Assembly (NCBI GenBank): GCA_013821455.1
Contig: JACDGS010000001.1
Coordinates: forward strand, 104,268 to 168,267
DNA from: Chthoniobacterales bacterium
Lineage (GTDB): Bacteria > Verrucomicrobiota > Verrucomicrobiia > Chthoniobacterales > UBA10450
Reading direction: 5' to 3'
Length of the DNA: 64,000 nucleotides
The position numbers and the translations under genes are program-made. The notes under the pieces are model-generated. The model did not search any database, had not been told where the DNA came from, and saw only the letters and a program-made list of their open reading frames with translations. Below, piece by piece: positions 1-9,405 of this stretch (position 1 is the first letter of the stretch; the number at the start of each line of letters is the position of its first letter).

Positions 1-298
1 TCTTAGTCGTCGTAATCTGGCGCGGGCGCTGAGACAGATCGGCGGGCGGCGACACTGCCGCTTTGCTCGCCGCCGAGGCAGTAGGCTTGAGTTCGTCCTG
101 GTAGGAAAATGTCACCGTCCACTTGGCAGATTCAGGTGGCGGACGCAGCAGCGGCTCGGGCGGGACTACGAATTTCAGAGCCGCTTCGCTCTTCGCCGGT
201 ATCGCCTGGCCCGAAGACTGAGACGTCAAACAAATCAAGGCTAGGAATAACCCTGGAACCCCCAGGATGCTACGGATGCTGCGATGACTAAGTCCCAT
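1..298 (-). CDS. Exported hypothetical protein, paralogue of the next gene (3' end outside window)
   Basis: Partial gene read on the minus strand from ATG at 298 and still open at base 1, about 99 residues. The N-terminus has a hydrophobic stretch after a short basic region (LGVPGLFLALICL), consistent with a signal peptide. It then has PPESAKWTVTFSYQDE and RPRQITTTK. The neighbour at 672-1499 has the matching APDFAKWTVTISYEEE and RPRKVTTTK in the same order, so the two are tandem paralogues. The function is unknown. Its position downstream of the Verru_Chthon cassette suggests an envelope role. The gene was found by direct translation and is supported mainly by the paralogy. Confidence 0.65.
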   Translation of the reverse strand, partial: MGLSHRSIRSILGVPGLFLALICLTSQSSGQAIPAKSEAALKFVVPPEPLLRPPPESAKWTVTFSYQDELKPTASAASKAAVSPPADLSQRPRQITTTK

Positions 299-671
299 GC
301 GAAATAAGTTCCACCTGCTGGTCGATGATCTACCGCTGATGGAGATCGATCGCAACATGGACCCAGGATCGTTCCTCTCCGTTAAAAACTGCGGAAAGGA
401 TAAGACCCGAATGTGCAGCGCCATCTGCCGCGACTTCCAAATCCCGCCCGACCGTCCCGCGGTCGAAAAAGGGGAGCGCACGCGCCCTCGCGTGCTGACT
501 GAGGCGCCTCGCCTCAACGAACTTTACAACTATTTTCAGCGTTCCAGCTTCAGCTTCAGCTTTTTGAAAGGTCCTTTACTCGTTAGGCGAAGCCGATCGG
601 CAACCTGTAGCGTCCGCTGTCGCAGCGGATGCCGTTGCGCTGAGGACAACGCACACTACAATTTGCTTCGA
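299..671. other. Intergenic region with repeats
   Basis: No convincing gene. It holds the 18-bp element GTCCTTTACTCGTTAGGC at 571-588 and a CTGTAGCG-type inverted repeat at 605-660. A 132-codon frame on the plus strand (297-695) is open but has no recognisable protein features and runs through the repeat. Confidence 0.6.
605..660. repeat. CTGTAGCG inverted repeat, copy 1 (short)
   Basis: Begins CTGTAGCGTCCGCTGTC and ends with the imperfect inverse GCGCTGAGGACAACGCACAC plus TACA. The same ends occur at 18137-18214 and 21391-21475, with different internal lengths (56, 78 and 85 bp). It looks like a small non-coding palindromic element. This copy is the most degraded. Confidence 0.7.
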
Positions 672-1499
672 CTAGGGACGCGCTGCTTGCTTTAACAGCT
701 TCGCCGTGTCGTCGTTCTGCTTTTTGATTTGGGCGGACAGACCAGCCGGAAGGACGAGGGGACCGGCGGGCGGTTGGTCCCAGGTAAACGTCCGTATTTT
801 ACCGAGATAACGGACGGCCACGGGAAGGCGACTACGTGCTTCGACGCAAGCGATCATCGGGAAGGTCTGCCACATCGTTTTGATTTGTTCCGGCTTGGTA
901 AGATCGATAGCCCTCTCGCCTCCCGGGATGAAAACAAGACAGGTCGAATTGCCATACTTAATCGTCCCGGCGTAGTTCGCCGGAGCCACCCAGCCGACGT
1001 CGCGGAATCCTTTGTCCGGCGGCGGGGCATAATCGGGATCGGGAGTCGCCCCTGGTACGCCTGAAGGGTCTTTCTGCTCCCACGTGTTCGAGCCGCTGGC
1101 TTTCGTAAATTGCGTGGCGCCGTGGAACCACCGCTCACTCACGCGCCCCTTCAAGTCTATGATTTCCTCCAAAACCTCATGCCCCGTTTTTGTCGTGGTG
1201 ACTTTACGCGGCCGGGCGAGGGCATAGTCAGGCGGCGTCGGTGTCGGGGTCGCCTTGAGTCCGGGAGCGGTTGCCTGCCTCTCCTCTTCATACGAGATGG
1301 TAACTGTCCACTTTGCGAAATCGGGCGCCGAGTTCATGAGCGGTTCCGTCGGGAGTGGGAATTTGCTCTCAAGCTTGCCGACGGGCGAAGGGTTCTGCGC
1401 GGAAGCGGCCAGGAGTGAAGCAAGCGAAAGGATCACTCCGAGAAGCGACGTCGAAGAACGCAGACCGCATGATCCTATACTCGTTAGGCGAGGTTTCAT
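672..1499 (-). CDS. Exported hypothetical protein associated with the Verru_Chthon cassette
   Basis: 275 residues. The N-terminal hydrophobic segment (LLGVILSLASLLAASAQ) looks like a signal peptide with cleavage after the ASA. The mature part has a PTPTPTPP linker and the motifs AKWTVTISYEEE and KVTTTKTG that are shared with the partial gene at 1-298. Its start codon overlaps the stop of the upstream cassette gene by 4 nt (ATGA), so it is probably translated as the fifth gene of that operon. The CGTTAGGC motif falls in codons 4-6. I do not recognise the family. An inferred role is an accessory surface or secreted protein of the pseudopilin-like cassette. Confidence 0.75.
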   Translation of the reverse strand: MKPRLTSIGSCGLRSSTSLLGVILSLASLLAASAQNPSPVGKLESKFPLPTEPLMNSAPDFAKWTVTISYEEERQATAPGLKATPTPTPPDYALARPRKVTTTKTGHEVLEEIIDLKGRVSERWFHGATQFTKASGSNTWEQKDPSGVPGATPDPDYAPPPDKGFRDVGWVAPANYAGTIKYGNSTCLVFIPGGERAIDLTKPEQIKTMWQTFPMIACVEARSRLPVAVRYLGKIRTFTWDQPPAGPLVLPAGLSAQIKKQNDDTAKLLKQAARP

Positions 1500-4400
1500 T
1501 CTGTCACCGGTTCTACCTGTTTATCGATTACTTCTCCGGTCAGCCGGTCGATGGCCACATGCACCCAGTAGCGTTTTTCGCCCTCGACAAAGAAATTAGG
1601 CAGTGCGCTTGCGTTGGAAGAATACCTTCCACTCTGGGCGACAACGTCGATCAGGAGATTCCATGTACGCGTCTGCCCGCAGTCCGCCAGCGGGCGAATC
1701 GCACTCTCGCGGAAACGTTGAATTTGCGCGGAAGAAGCCAGATTTGCACTGTCCCAAACGGGGTTGGGGGTTGGGCTCTGGGTAGGGGTGGGACTAGGGT
1801 TAGCCCCTAACGAACCCGATAAGCCCCCATAGGTGTAGGTAGCTGTCGGCGGCCCCCCTGTAGTTACGGGACGTACATATTGGTAGGAGTCGGAGGCCGA
1901 GCCCGGGTTTACGCTAGCACTGACGTAGTGTCCGACGATATCTCCAATATTGGTAAGAGGTCCCTGCCATCCTTGAGTTCCCGTGGTCGTATTCACCAGA
2001 CATGTAGCGATATTGGTTGCCTCAGTAGAACTCGGACTTGGAGCAACCACCGGGAGCGCGCCAGCGGGCGGCGTTGCTAAGTTCGCGAACTCATCCCGAT
2101 AAGCTCCGGCGAGAAGAGCTTTCAGAACGGGGATTTGCCGCGTGTTCAGGTTTACCTTCCCGGCCACGACAGCGTCGGAAGGTGGCTCATTTAGAGTAAA
2201 AACATCAAGGAGAGCGGTGTCGCCACTTTCAGGAGTGGAAAAATCAATCTGCTTCCACTGTGTCCCTCGGAAGGCGTAGCCGAGGTCGGCGACGCTACGG
2301 AAGGCCCGGTTGAGAATGATGGGACGGCTCTGGCTTTGCGTGGTCACCGTTCCCGTTCCGTCGCCCGCCGCGATGAGCGGAATTCCGACAAGAGATGAGG
2401 TGCTATTATTAGTATCAAGCGGTACATAAGCGCTCATCCCACGACGTGCGACACCATCAGGGTCTTCGTAGAAAAATTGCAAGGCAGTAAGACCGTCTCT
2501 TGCCAGCGCCTTCATCTTCGGATTGTTCTGGCTCAGAATACCTCCAAGGAAATATGTGGAGTTCTGATCTGTCGTGCCGGCTTGTCCGTTATAGTAATTG
2601 TACCCGGAGAACCATCTAATCAGGCTGACAGGTGTGAAGGCATTGTTGGGGCTGCCACCGCTGCCCGGAGCAGAGAAGTTATTGTTCTGTCCTTGAACTG
2701 CCGCCGTAGCGGTCTTGGGTGGCGCCGTAGGAACAGGAAGTGGGGTTGGCTGCGCGATGGCCGGGCGCTGCGTCTTGGCCGTCGTCCACGTCGTGCTTCC
2801 CATGGTTGTGTTGGTGGCCACGGTGTCACCGCCCGCGTTTACTTCAAGCAATGGGTCCGAAAGGTTATCTGCGAGCCCAGGCTGAGTAAATGCTGGGTAG
2901 TTGATGTCGGAGGAGCTCATGCAGAAGCGGTTGGTCCTCGGATCGTATGAAGTGCCGGCCAGTTCCAAAGAGTTATTCGCGAAAGGATTTTTGTCAGTCG
3001 GTTTGGTGACGTTAGTCGAACCGTTGCTATCCTTTGGAATGTTCCAGTCGTAGTTGTTGCCACTACTGTCTTTTACGTTCACCACGATACTAGGATCACC
3101 CACGTTATGTGTGTTGATGTATTTTTCGTCGTAGGGAATCCAGGTCGATGAATTGGTATCGTAATATTCCATCCGGAACGTGACGTTCGTAAAATTTACC
3201 GGGCCCAAATTCGTTCCCTGAAATATGTAAGTCTGCGTGCCAGGCGGCACGACGGTTGGAGTCCCGTTGCGGTCTACTGATGACGCCCCATCGGGGTTGC
3301 ACGTGACGGTGTCGGTCCAAGAGACAGGGCCGTAGGAAGCGAGGATACCAACATACTGTTGAGTGGTATTAACGTCAGTAAGCGAAGTGCCGTATCTGGC
3401 GGAGAACTGCGAAGCAGACCCTGGGACAACGTTCGAGCCGGTAGGAGCATTCGGCCGCCACAGCATGGTGGGCTCTCTCATAAGCGCGCCGCTCGCGTCG
3501 GTAAACTCTATCGCTGAGTTATCGCGCGTGAGCAGAACGCGTGGGGTAGGGCTAGGACTCGGGACATTGGTCGGATAAGTGGGAGGAGTTAAATTACTCG
3601 GCGTAGGAGAAGGCGTCGGACTTTGGTAGGTATAATTGCTTCCGGTGGCATTGTCCCTCTTATAAAGTTTTCCACCTATCGTCGAAGTGGAAGTACCGTT
3701 AGGGTCGGCGCTGCTTAAGGTGACCCTGAAACGCGTAGGCCTGTTAGTGCTAGAGACAAGACGCGTATTTGCGTCGTGTGGATTCCACACTTCTGGAATG
3801 TAAAGCAAAGCCGCTTCCCCTGCGTTTGAGGAAAGGAGGCCGCCGGGCGCATACTGCGTGCGGACCACGGTAGCATCCCCGGTCGCGTTGCCGGTGCCAT
3901 TGTTGTAAGTGAACGCTTGATCATGAAGAACAACGTAGTCTTTGTGGGTTAGCATGGGACTGGGATTCTGCTTCACCACGACAAAAGGACGAAAGCGATA
4001 GAGATATGGCAGGTCCTCTATGCCTGCGATTTTGCCCGATGCCGTCGCCGCCGCTCCCATTTGCATGATAGTAGGGAAGCTATCCGTGTCGTATTGGTCG
4101 ATTATATTAGCCATGACCTGCAAAACTTGCAGATCGACAGATGAGTCGCGGACATAGGCGTAAACTCCGGTGGAATCTCCATTAGGAGCCGCCTTAGCCA
4201 GCGAACCGCAGTTAATTGCAGCTTTTAATAACTCAGCGAAGTCCGGCTCCCTATTCGCCGCTTGGACTTCCGATAGTCTTAGGATGCGATTAGTTCCACC
4301 ATGGTCGTATATCCAGGGTGTCGACGCGTTGGCACGATAGATACCGAAACGAGAATAGATCGGGTCAGTTGACGTGTTTGTAGCCGTAGCCGTCGGGGTA

Positions 4401-5722
4401 ATGCGGGAGAGGTTACTGAGAGCGAATCGTCTCTTGACCAGAGGTTCACCTACCTTGGCCGTGCTGCCATCCAGTCGAGTAAAGGAAGTGCCGACGCGGA
4501 TCGTAAGAAACGATGGGTTAATTGCATCGTCATTGCCAAAGGCATCGTTGCCACCTCGAAATGTACTCAAGACGGTGTTCGGCGTCGAAGCAACCGCCGC
4601 CGAGACCACCTTCGGCCTGTTCGGATCCGGGATGAAAGAAGGTTGGTCGAGAGCGCGGCTAAAGTGAGTGAGATATTGAAAGGCATTAACCGAAAAACCT
4701 GTTGGTGACTTATAAGCAATCATTTGCTGTCGCGTGGCGAAGACCTGGTCGGTTCGGTTATTGAAGGTTGTTGTGCTCACCTTGCGGAAGCCGTCCGTTC
4801 TACCTAATACCGCCGCGATATATCGACCCGTTGCCGTGGCATCAAAGACAAAGGCATTAAAGGCGCCACTAGGCTGCGCCGTGGCGTAGTTTCGCCAGCC
4901 AATTAGCTTGTCCACCTGCGCGTCGGTCACAGTAGAGGAGGAGGTAGTGGCTACTTTATTAAGATTCACCATCCCCAAAGACGACTTATAATTCTGGTAG
5001 GGCGTGCCGGCTGGAGTTGGACTAGGGAATCCTACCGCGTTGATGTCTATCAATCCGCCTTCGTCGTAGATGGCGTAGGCATATCTCCCGACAGCATAGT
5101 TAGCGTTTGTGCTGTCTTTTAAAGTGGCGTCCCATGCGTCGAACTTTTGCGGGCCGTTGTTAGTTACGATGACCCAGTCCGGTGCTTTAAAGCTAGTGAC
5201 CGGGGTGGTGCTATCATTACCAGTCGTTAACTTCGGAGCAAGGTAGTGTTTGTTCCAGCGGTCTAACGAGATGTTCCTGCCAGTGACGGATGCATCGGTT
5301 TCGGAGTTAACGGCCGACGCCCTTGAAGGAATTCCTGGCGCTACGATCGCATCGGACCTAATGCTGCGGCGAACGAGGTTTGGAATCGGTGTCTCGCCGG
5401 CTGCGGGCGTACCGCTCCGCTGGGGAACCATATTCGTGTTGATGGTTGGGACGTATAACGCAATTCCAGGAGTTGGCGTCGGACTTGAGCCGTTCACAAT
5501 TTCCTGTTTCAGATCGCCGATTACCAAATCAGATGCACTTAGGGCCAGTTGTCCGGCCTTGGTTTGGTTAAAGCTCGTATTGGCAAGCTGACGAGACGTG
5601 AGGGAGCGGGAGAAATAAGCTACGACCAACCCAGTCAGTAAGACGAGGAAAGCGAGGACGATGACGAGAGCAGCGCCTTTCTCCTGATACAATTGGCGGA
5701 ACTTACTTTGAAGCATGGTCAT
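1496..5722 (-). CDS. vccA: Verru_Chthon cassette protein A
   Basis: About 1408 residues from the ATG at 5722. A longer frame exists upstream, but this start gives a 4-nt ATGA overlap with the stop of the preceding gene and places the hydrophobic helix near the N-terminus. Residues ~14-45 read EKGAALVIVLAFLVLLTG, a pseudopilin/PilX/GspK-like N-terminal membrane helix. The rest is a long, Ser/Thr/Asn-rich exported domain with several SPTPSPTP linkers. Known: this family (TIGR02600 as I recall) is found in Verrucomicrobia in a fixed cassette with proteins B, C and D. Inferred: the largest component of a type II/IV pilus-like envelope assembly, perhaps a minor tip subunit. Substrate and function are not established. 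Confidence 0.85.
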   Translation of the reverse strand: MTMLQSKFRQLYQEKGAALVIVLAFLVLLTGLVVAYFSRSLTSRQLANTSFNQTKAGQLALSASDLVIGDLKQEIVNGSSPTPTPGIALYVPTINTNMVPQRSGTPAAGETPIPNLVRRSIRSDAIVAPGIPSRASAVNSETDASVTGRNISLDRWNKHYLAPKLTTGNDSTTPVTSFKAPDWVIVTNNGPQKFDAWDATLKDSTNANYAVGRYAYAIYDEGGLIDINAVGFPSPTPAGTPYQNYKSSLGMVNLNKVATTSSSTVTDAQVDKLIGWRNYATAQPSGAFNAFVFDATATGRYIAAVLGRTDGFRKVSTTTFNNRTDQVFATRQQMIAYKSPTGFSVNAFQYLTHFSRALDQPSFIPDPNRPKVVSAAVASTPNTVLSTFRGGNDAFGNDDAINPSFLTIRVGTSFTRLDGSTAKVGEPLVKRRFALSNLSRITPTATATNTSTDPIYSRFGIYRANASTPWIYDHGGTNRILRLSEVQAANREPDFAELLKAAINCGSLAKAAPNGDSTGVYAYVRDSSVDLQVLQVMANIIDQYDTDSFPTIMQMGAAATASGKIAGIEDLPYLYRFRPFVVVKQNPSPMLTHKDYVVLHDQAFTYNNGTGNATGDATVVRTQYAPGGLLSSNAGEAALLYIPEVWNPHDANTRLVSSTNRPTRFRVTLSSADPNGTSTSTIGGKLYKRDNATGSNYTYQSPTPSPTPSNLTPPTYPTNVPSPSPTPRVLLTRDNSAIEFTDASGALMREPTMLWRPNAPTGSNVVPGSASQFSARYGTSLTDVNTTQQYVGILASYGPVSWTDTVTCNPDGASSVDRNGTPTVVPPGTQTYIFQGTNLGPVNFTNVTFRMEYYDTNSSTWIPYDEKYINTHNVGDPSIVVNVKDSSGNNYDWNIPKDSNGSTNVTKPTDKNPFANNSLELAGTSYDPRTNRFCMSSSDINYPAFTQPGLADNLSDPLLEVNAGGDTVATNTTMGSTTWTTAKTQRPAIAQPTPLPVPTAPPKTATAAVQGQNNNFSAPGSGGSPNNAFTPVSLIRWFSGYNYYNGQAGTTDQNSTYFLGGILSQNNPKMKALARDGLTALQFFYEDPDGVARRGMSAYVPLDTNNSTSSLVGIPLIAAGDGTGTVTTQSQSRPIILNRAFRSVADLGYAFRGTQWKQIDFSTPESGDTALLDVFTLNEPPSDAVVAGKVNLNTRQIPVLKALLAGAYRDEFANLATPPAGALPVVAPSPSSTEATNIATCLVNTTTGTQGWQGPLTNIGDIVGHYVSASVNPGSASDSYQYVRPVTTGGPPTATYTYGGLSGSLGANPSPTPTQSPTPNPVWDSANLASSAQIQRFRESAIRPLADCGQTRTWNLLIDVVAQSGRYSSNASALPNFFVEGEKRYWVHVAIDRLTGEVIDKQVEPVTE

Positions 5723-6588
5723 TTCGAAACTGGTCCTGAGGAGAGGTAAAAGTAACGGCGATAAATTCTCATCGCTGACAACGCGACCCGTGGAAAAGTG
5801 CTTGCATTGATCGCGCCCTGCCACTGTGCCTGCATGGTCCCGGGCGTATTCGTATTTTGGAAGTCGTTCATGCTTCCGGCGAGAGTGACGAGTTGGGCGT
5901 TAGTAACGAGAACTTTGCTCTTAGGATCGACCAACGCGATCGCTGCACCGATCGCTGCGATATCCTGGAAACCATTGACGGCAGTGTTGGGAGATATCCA
6001 AGGAGTGACACTTACCGTCCCATCCTTTAGGAGGTACCAATACTCAAAGCGAAAAACCTGTGCGCCAGCAAGGTCATAGTCGGCATCGGCGGTCGTAAGA
6101 TCAGAAGCGGCTGGCCAGTTATCTTTGATAAGTAGTGGTAGATAAAGGACAGGCGTGTCCGTGGTGGTCGCGCCATTCCACAACAATCCTTTGCCCATGC
6201 GTTGCAGCTTACTGTATGTGGGCGCGGTAGAGTCACCGTTAATACGGTAACTAACCAAGGAGATAGGCCCAGGCGATCCACTGGAATATCCGGAGACTTG
6301 GCTGAAGAAAGATATCTGATCGTTTCCAGCCTCCAGGTTGGCAGGTCCTTTCAGGAAATAATCGAGGTCGGAACGTTTGATCATCTGGGAGATGTCGATT
6401 TGCATCCGGTCAAGGACGGAGCGCGCCTCTTCTTCCGCGTCCATTTGCTTGTTACCCGATACCGCGATGGCCGCGGCGGAGTTAAACATCTGACCAATCA
6501 GCACGACAAGCAGGGCCAGGATCGCCATCGAAACCAGCAGTTCAGCGAGCGTGAATGCTTGAGGCGTGCGGCGGCGGCTGATTTGCAT
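5719..6588 (-). CDS. vccC: Verru_Chthon cassette protein C (pseudopilin-like)
   Basis: 289 residues from ATG at 6588, one base after the stop of protein B; a start seven codons further up is also open. The N-terminus has the prepilin methylation signature: basic RRRTPQA, then FTLAELLVSMAILALLVVLI (an E at +5 and a ~20-residue hydrophobic helix). A prepilin peptidase would cleave before the F. The remainder is a soluble domain resembling GspJ-type minor pseudopilins (RFEYWYLLKDGTV). It overlaps the downstream gene by 4 nt. Confidence 0.82.
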   Translation of the reverse strand: MQISRRRTPQAFTLAELLVSMAILALLVVLIGQMFNSAAAIAVSGNKQMDAEEEARSVLDRMQIDISQMIKRSDLDYFLKGPANLEAGNDQISFFSQVSGYSSGSPGPISLVSYRINGDSTAPTYSKLQRMGKGLLWNGATTTDTPVLYLPLLIKDNWPAASDLTTADADYDLAGAQVFRFEYWYLLKDGTVSVTPWISPNTAVNGFQDIAAIGAAIALVDPKSKVLVTNAQLVTLAGSMNDFQNTNTPGTMQAQWQGAINASTFPRVALSAMRIYRRYFYLSSGPVSK

Positions 6589-6589
6589 A

Positions 6590-7105
6590 CTAATTACGAT
6601 CCACTGCAACGAAGCTAGTAACTAAGCCAGAAGGTTGCGTGGTTGCGGGGTCAACCGGCGCGGGCCAGCTCACCTTGATCAGGGCGTAGGTAGCCTCGCG
6701 CACCAACGTGCCAGGTGTAGGGCTGGGTGAAGGCAAATTAGGAAGAAATCCGATTCTAGCCCGGTAACGCATGCCCGTAGCGGAAGTCTTGGAGAAAGAC
6801 CCATCCGCTGCAAAGTACATAGTAATTGGCGCTGGTGTCGCACTGACCGGGCTAGCAGGGATTGCGATCTGGTATTGGAGCGAGGTAGCTGTTCCACCCG
6901 GAGGTGTCGTCACCGGCGTGGCGCGTAAATCCGAGGCGATAGAAGTGAGTATTCCAGTGGCCGCGGCTTGCTCTGCAGCGTTGCGGTTGCTCGTTAGGCC
7001 GACCGGAAGCAGTCCCATGATGGCGATGAGTCCAAATCCAACGATGCCGATGGCGAGAGTGACCTCGATAAGCGAGAAACCGCACGTCAGCTTTCTAAAC
7101 TTCAT
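6590..7105 (-). CDS. vccB: Verru_Chthon cassette protein B (pseudopilin-like)
   Basis: 171 residues. The type IV prepilin signature is at residues 9-28: GFSLIEVTLAIGIVGFGLIA, with the conserved E at +5 after the cleavage site and a long hydrophobic helix. This size and the LIEVTLA form resemble GspI/PilV-type minor pseudopilins. The start codon overlaps the stop of protein D by 4 nt and its stop lies one base before protein C, so the four genes are tightly coupled. CGTTAGGC lies at codons 36-38. Confidence 0.82.
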   Translation of the reverse strand: MKFRKLTCGFSLIEVTLAIGIVGFGLIAIMGLLPVGLTSNRNAAEQAAATGILTSIASDLRATPVTTPPGGTATSLQYQIAIPASPVSATPAPITMYFAADGSFSKTSATGMRYRARIGFLPNLPSPSPTPGTLVREATYALIKVSWPAPVDPATTQPSGLVTSFVAVDRN

Positions 7106-7851
7106 TGCCGATAGATTTTTACGTTGCTGCTCAGGCTCGCAACCTGTACCGCCACGACATTTGTTGTTGTCGTATCGACAGATGTGCCGTGAGTTGGTCT
7201 GACTCCAATTTCCAAGACTGCTCGAAGTGAGTAGGTACTGTTAACGACCGCTTCTCCGGCTGGGCTGAACCGGATTGTTTTATAAAACGTGTAGTTTTGA
7301 GCAGAGAAAGCGAATTTCGTAGTATCCGAGCTTTCACTACTAATTCGCCCATAGTGACCGTAAATGGGATCAGTGTAAGCAGACGGTCTTCCGCTTAACT
7401 TCTCGGGGTCGCCGCCGGTGGCTGCAGGAGCGCCTAAGTCTACCAGATGAATATTTTGAAGCTTTAAGAGCTTTCCGATTTGAGCGATCCTTGCGGCTGG
7501 CAGCAAAGCGGTTGGGTCACTACTGCTATAAATCGAAGTACCATCTTTCGAAGAAACGGCAGCGAGAAGAACCTGCCCTTTTCCCGGGTAAGGAGGCATG
7601 GCTGCTGTCGGAGTGATCGTCCCAGCCGCCTCCTCATAGAAGCCTACCCAAACGTAAGTGTTATTGGAGACTGCATAGGTACGAGCTTGCGATAGTACAC
7701 CCGCGATGTTGTAGGCATTGGTATTAACATCGGTCCCGCCTTTGATCGCATTAAAGGCGGGAGCTAGCAGGCCTATTAGGAGCACAATTATACCGACTAC
7801 CACCAGCAGTTCGACTAGCGTAAATGCTGTGCGCCCATCCGGCGGCGACAT
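7102..7851 (-). CDS. vccD: Verru_Chthon cassette protein D (pseudopilin-like)
   Basis: 249 residues from ATG at 7851. The open frame extends to 8025, but the basic, low-complexity extension is unlikely. The chosen start places the signature TAFTLVELLVVVGIIVLLIG at residues 8-27. The peptidase site is A/F, with E at +5. The soluble part (~200 residues) resembles GspH-type pseudopilins. It is the first gene of the cassette, so the promoter should lie in the 218-bp divergent region before 8070. Confidence 0.82.
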   Translation of the reverse strand: MSPPDGRTAFTLVELLVVVGIIVLLIGLLAPAFNAIKGGTDVNTNAYNIAGVLSQARTYAVSNNTYVWVGFYEEAAGTITPTAAMPPYPGKGQVLLAAVSSKDGTSIYSSSDPTALLPAARIAQIGKLLKLQNIHLVDLGAPAATGGDPEKLSGRPSAYTDPIYGHYGRISSESSDTTKFAFSAQNYTFYKTIRFSPAGEAVVNSTYSLRAVLEIGVRPTHGTSVDTTTTNVVAVQVASLSSNVKIYRQ

Positions 7852-8032
7852 CAGATTACGCAAACATCCGCGCAAGGTCGGATGAGGCGCGGGTTGCGCT
7901 TTGTTTTGTTGTCGATGAGCGGACAGCTTTTTCACGGCTGAGCAGCGGGCTGACGGGTTAATTCTACGATGGACCCGAAACGATGCACGATTTGAATTAA
8001 GAGCAGAGAATGCACTTTTGTGCACGCTTTTC

Positions 8033-8061
8033 TTGACGCCTTTCTTCGTTCGCGCTAAACC
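8033..8061 (+). promoter_or_regulatory. Possible sigma70 promoter in the divergent region 7852-8069
   Basis: TTGACG (8033-8038), 17 bp, TAAACC (8056-8061). The -10 match is weak, and it lies only 8 bp before the ATG at 8070, so it would give an almost leaderless transcript or imply a later start (ATG at 8163). A perfect short inverted repeat TGCAC-TTTT-GTGCA at 8011-8024 sits just upstream and could be an operator. Confidence 0.3.
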
Positions 8062-8069
8062 TCGTTGCC

Positions 8070-9395
8070 ATGCCTCGCTCGAATGCGGCGGCTGTTGCCC
8101 TCCGGGCCAGCCGTTGTCTTCTCACCGTCATTTTGTTGTCGAGCCCCGGCATTTCTCAAACAATGGCTGCTGCGTCCGTCGTCAAAGTTCAGAAAAAATC
8201 CGATGGCGGCTATGAATTAATTCGCAACGGGCAGCCGTTTTTTATCAACGGCGCCGGTGGTTCGTCGCATCTGGATTTGCTCAAGGAGTTGGGCGGGAAT
8301 TCGCTTCGCACCTGGGGGATCGAGCAGCTCGATGAGGTGAAGGAAGGGAAGACGCTCCTGCAAAAAGCGAACGATCTCGGGCTCGCGGTCGCGGCCGGGA
8401 TTTGGATCGGGCACGGGCGGCATGGGTTCGATTATTCGAACGAGGCGCAGATCAAAAAGCAGCGCGATGCGGTGCGCGCGGCGGTGCTGAAATATAAGGA
8501 TGATCCGGCGATTCTCGTCTGGGGCTTGGGCAATGAGATGGAAGGCCCGGCCTCCGACGGCAAGGATGTCCGCATTTGGAAGGAACTGGATTATCTCTGC
8601 ACGATGGTGCATCAGCTGGACCCGAATCATCCGGTGATGACGGTGATCGCGGGCGCGACCGACCCGAAGGTGCGCGCGATCGCGGCGAATTATCCGAGTC
8701 TCGACATTCTCGGCGTGAATGCCTACGCGAGCGCGACCGGCGTCGGCAAGGCGCTGAAATCGGCGGGCTGGACGAAGCCGTTTGTCCTGACGGAGTTTGG
8801 TCCCTCGGGCGCGTGGGAAGTGCAGAAGACTTCGTGGGGCGCGCCGATCGAGCCGGCCGGCCAGCAAAAAGCGGGCGCGTATTTTTCCACCGCGCGCACC
8901 GTGATCGACGACGGCAGAGGCACTTGCCTCGGCACCTACGCTTTTCTCTGGGGCAACAAGCAGGAAACGACTTCGACCTGGTATGGAATGTTTCTGCCCA
9001 CGGGGGAAAAGCTGCCGCCGGTGGATGCGATGTCGTTCATCTGGACCGGCAAATTCCCGGCGAATCGTTGTCCGAAACTGAAGAGGTTTATCTCTGCGGC
9101 TGACTCCAAAACGATCGCGCCCGAGAGCACGAACACGGCGAAAGCCGAGGTCGCCGATGCCGCCGGAAATCCGCTCACTTATGACTGGTCGGTCGTCTCC
9201 GAAAGCACCGACCGCAAAGTGGGCGGCGATACCGAAGCCGCGCCGCCTTCTCATCCGGAATGCGTCGTGGAGGGCAAAGGCCCCGAGCTGACTTTTCGCG
9301 CGCCTGCGACCGCCGGTGCTTATCGCGTTTTCCTCGTCGTCCGCGACGGCAAAGGCGGCGCGACCTCCGCCAATTTTCCCTTCCGCGTCCAATAG
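8070..9395 (+). CDS. Exported glycoside hydrolase, GH2/GH5-type TIM barrel with C-terminal Ig/PKD-like domain
   Basis: 441 residues. A signal peptide is visible (RCLLTVILLSSPGISQ, cleavage about residues 28-33). Residues ~40-330 form a TIM barrel of clan GH-A. The acid/base is in GLGNEME (E156) and the nucleophile in LTEFGPSG (E242), with NSLRTWG and LGVNAYAS as other conserved strands. Residues ~345-441 (DAAGNPLTYDWSVVS, YRVFLVVRDGKGG) look like a PKD/Ig-like module. Known: such enzymes hydrolyse beta-glycosides by a retaining mechanism. Substrate not determinable. It lies 10 nt upstream of a GH30 enzyme and is probably co-transcribed, suggesting a beta-glucan or glycosphingolipid-like substrate. 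Confidence 0.75.
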   Translation: MPRSNAAAVALRASRCLLTVILLSSPGISQTMAAASVVKVQKKSDGGYELIRNGQPFFINGAGGSSHLDLLKELGGNSLRTWGIEQLDEVKEGKTLLQKANDLGLAVAAGIWIGHGRHGFDYSNEAQIKKQRDAVRAAVLKYKDDPAILVWGLGNEMEGPASDGKDVRIWKELDYLCTMVHQLDPNHPVMTVIAGATDPKVRAIAANYPSLDILGVNAYASATGVGKALKSAGWTKPFVLTEFGPSGAWEVQKTSWGAPIEPAGQQKAGAYFSTARTVIDDGRGTCLGTYAFLWGNKQETTSTWYGMFLPTGEKLPPVDAMSFIWTGKFPANRCPKLKRFISAADSKTIAPESTNTAKAEVADAAGNPLTYDWSVVSESTDRKVGGDTEAAPPSHPECVVEGKGPELTFRAPATAGAYRVFLVVRDGKGGATSANFPFRVQ

Positions 9396-9405
9396 AAATC
9401 CAAAT

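Noticed and set aside
297..695. 132-codon plus-strand frame
   Set aside because: Runs through two repeat elements, no domain or helix pattern, and overlaps the genuine minus-strand start at 298.
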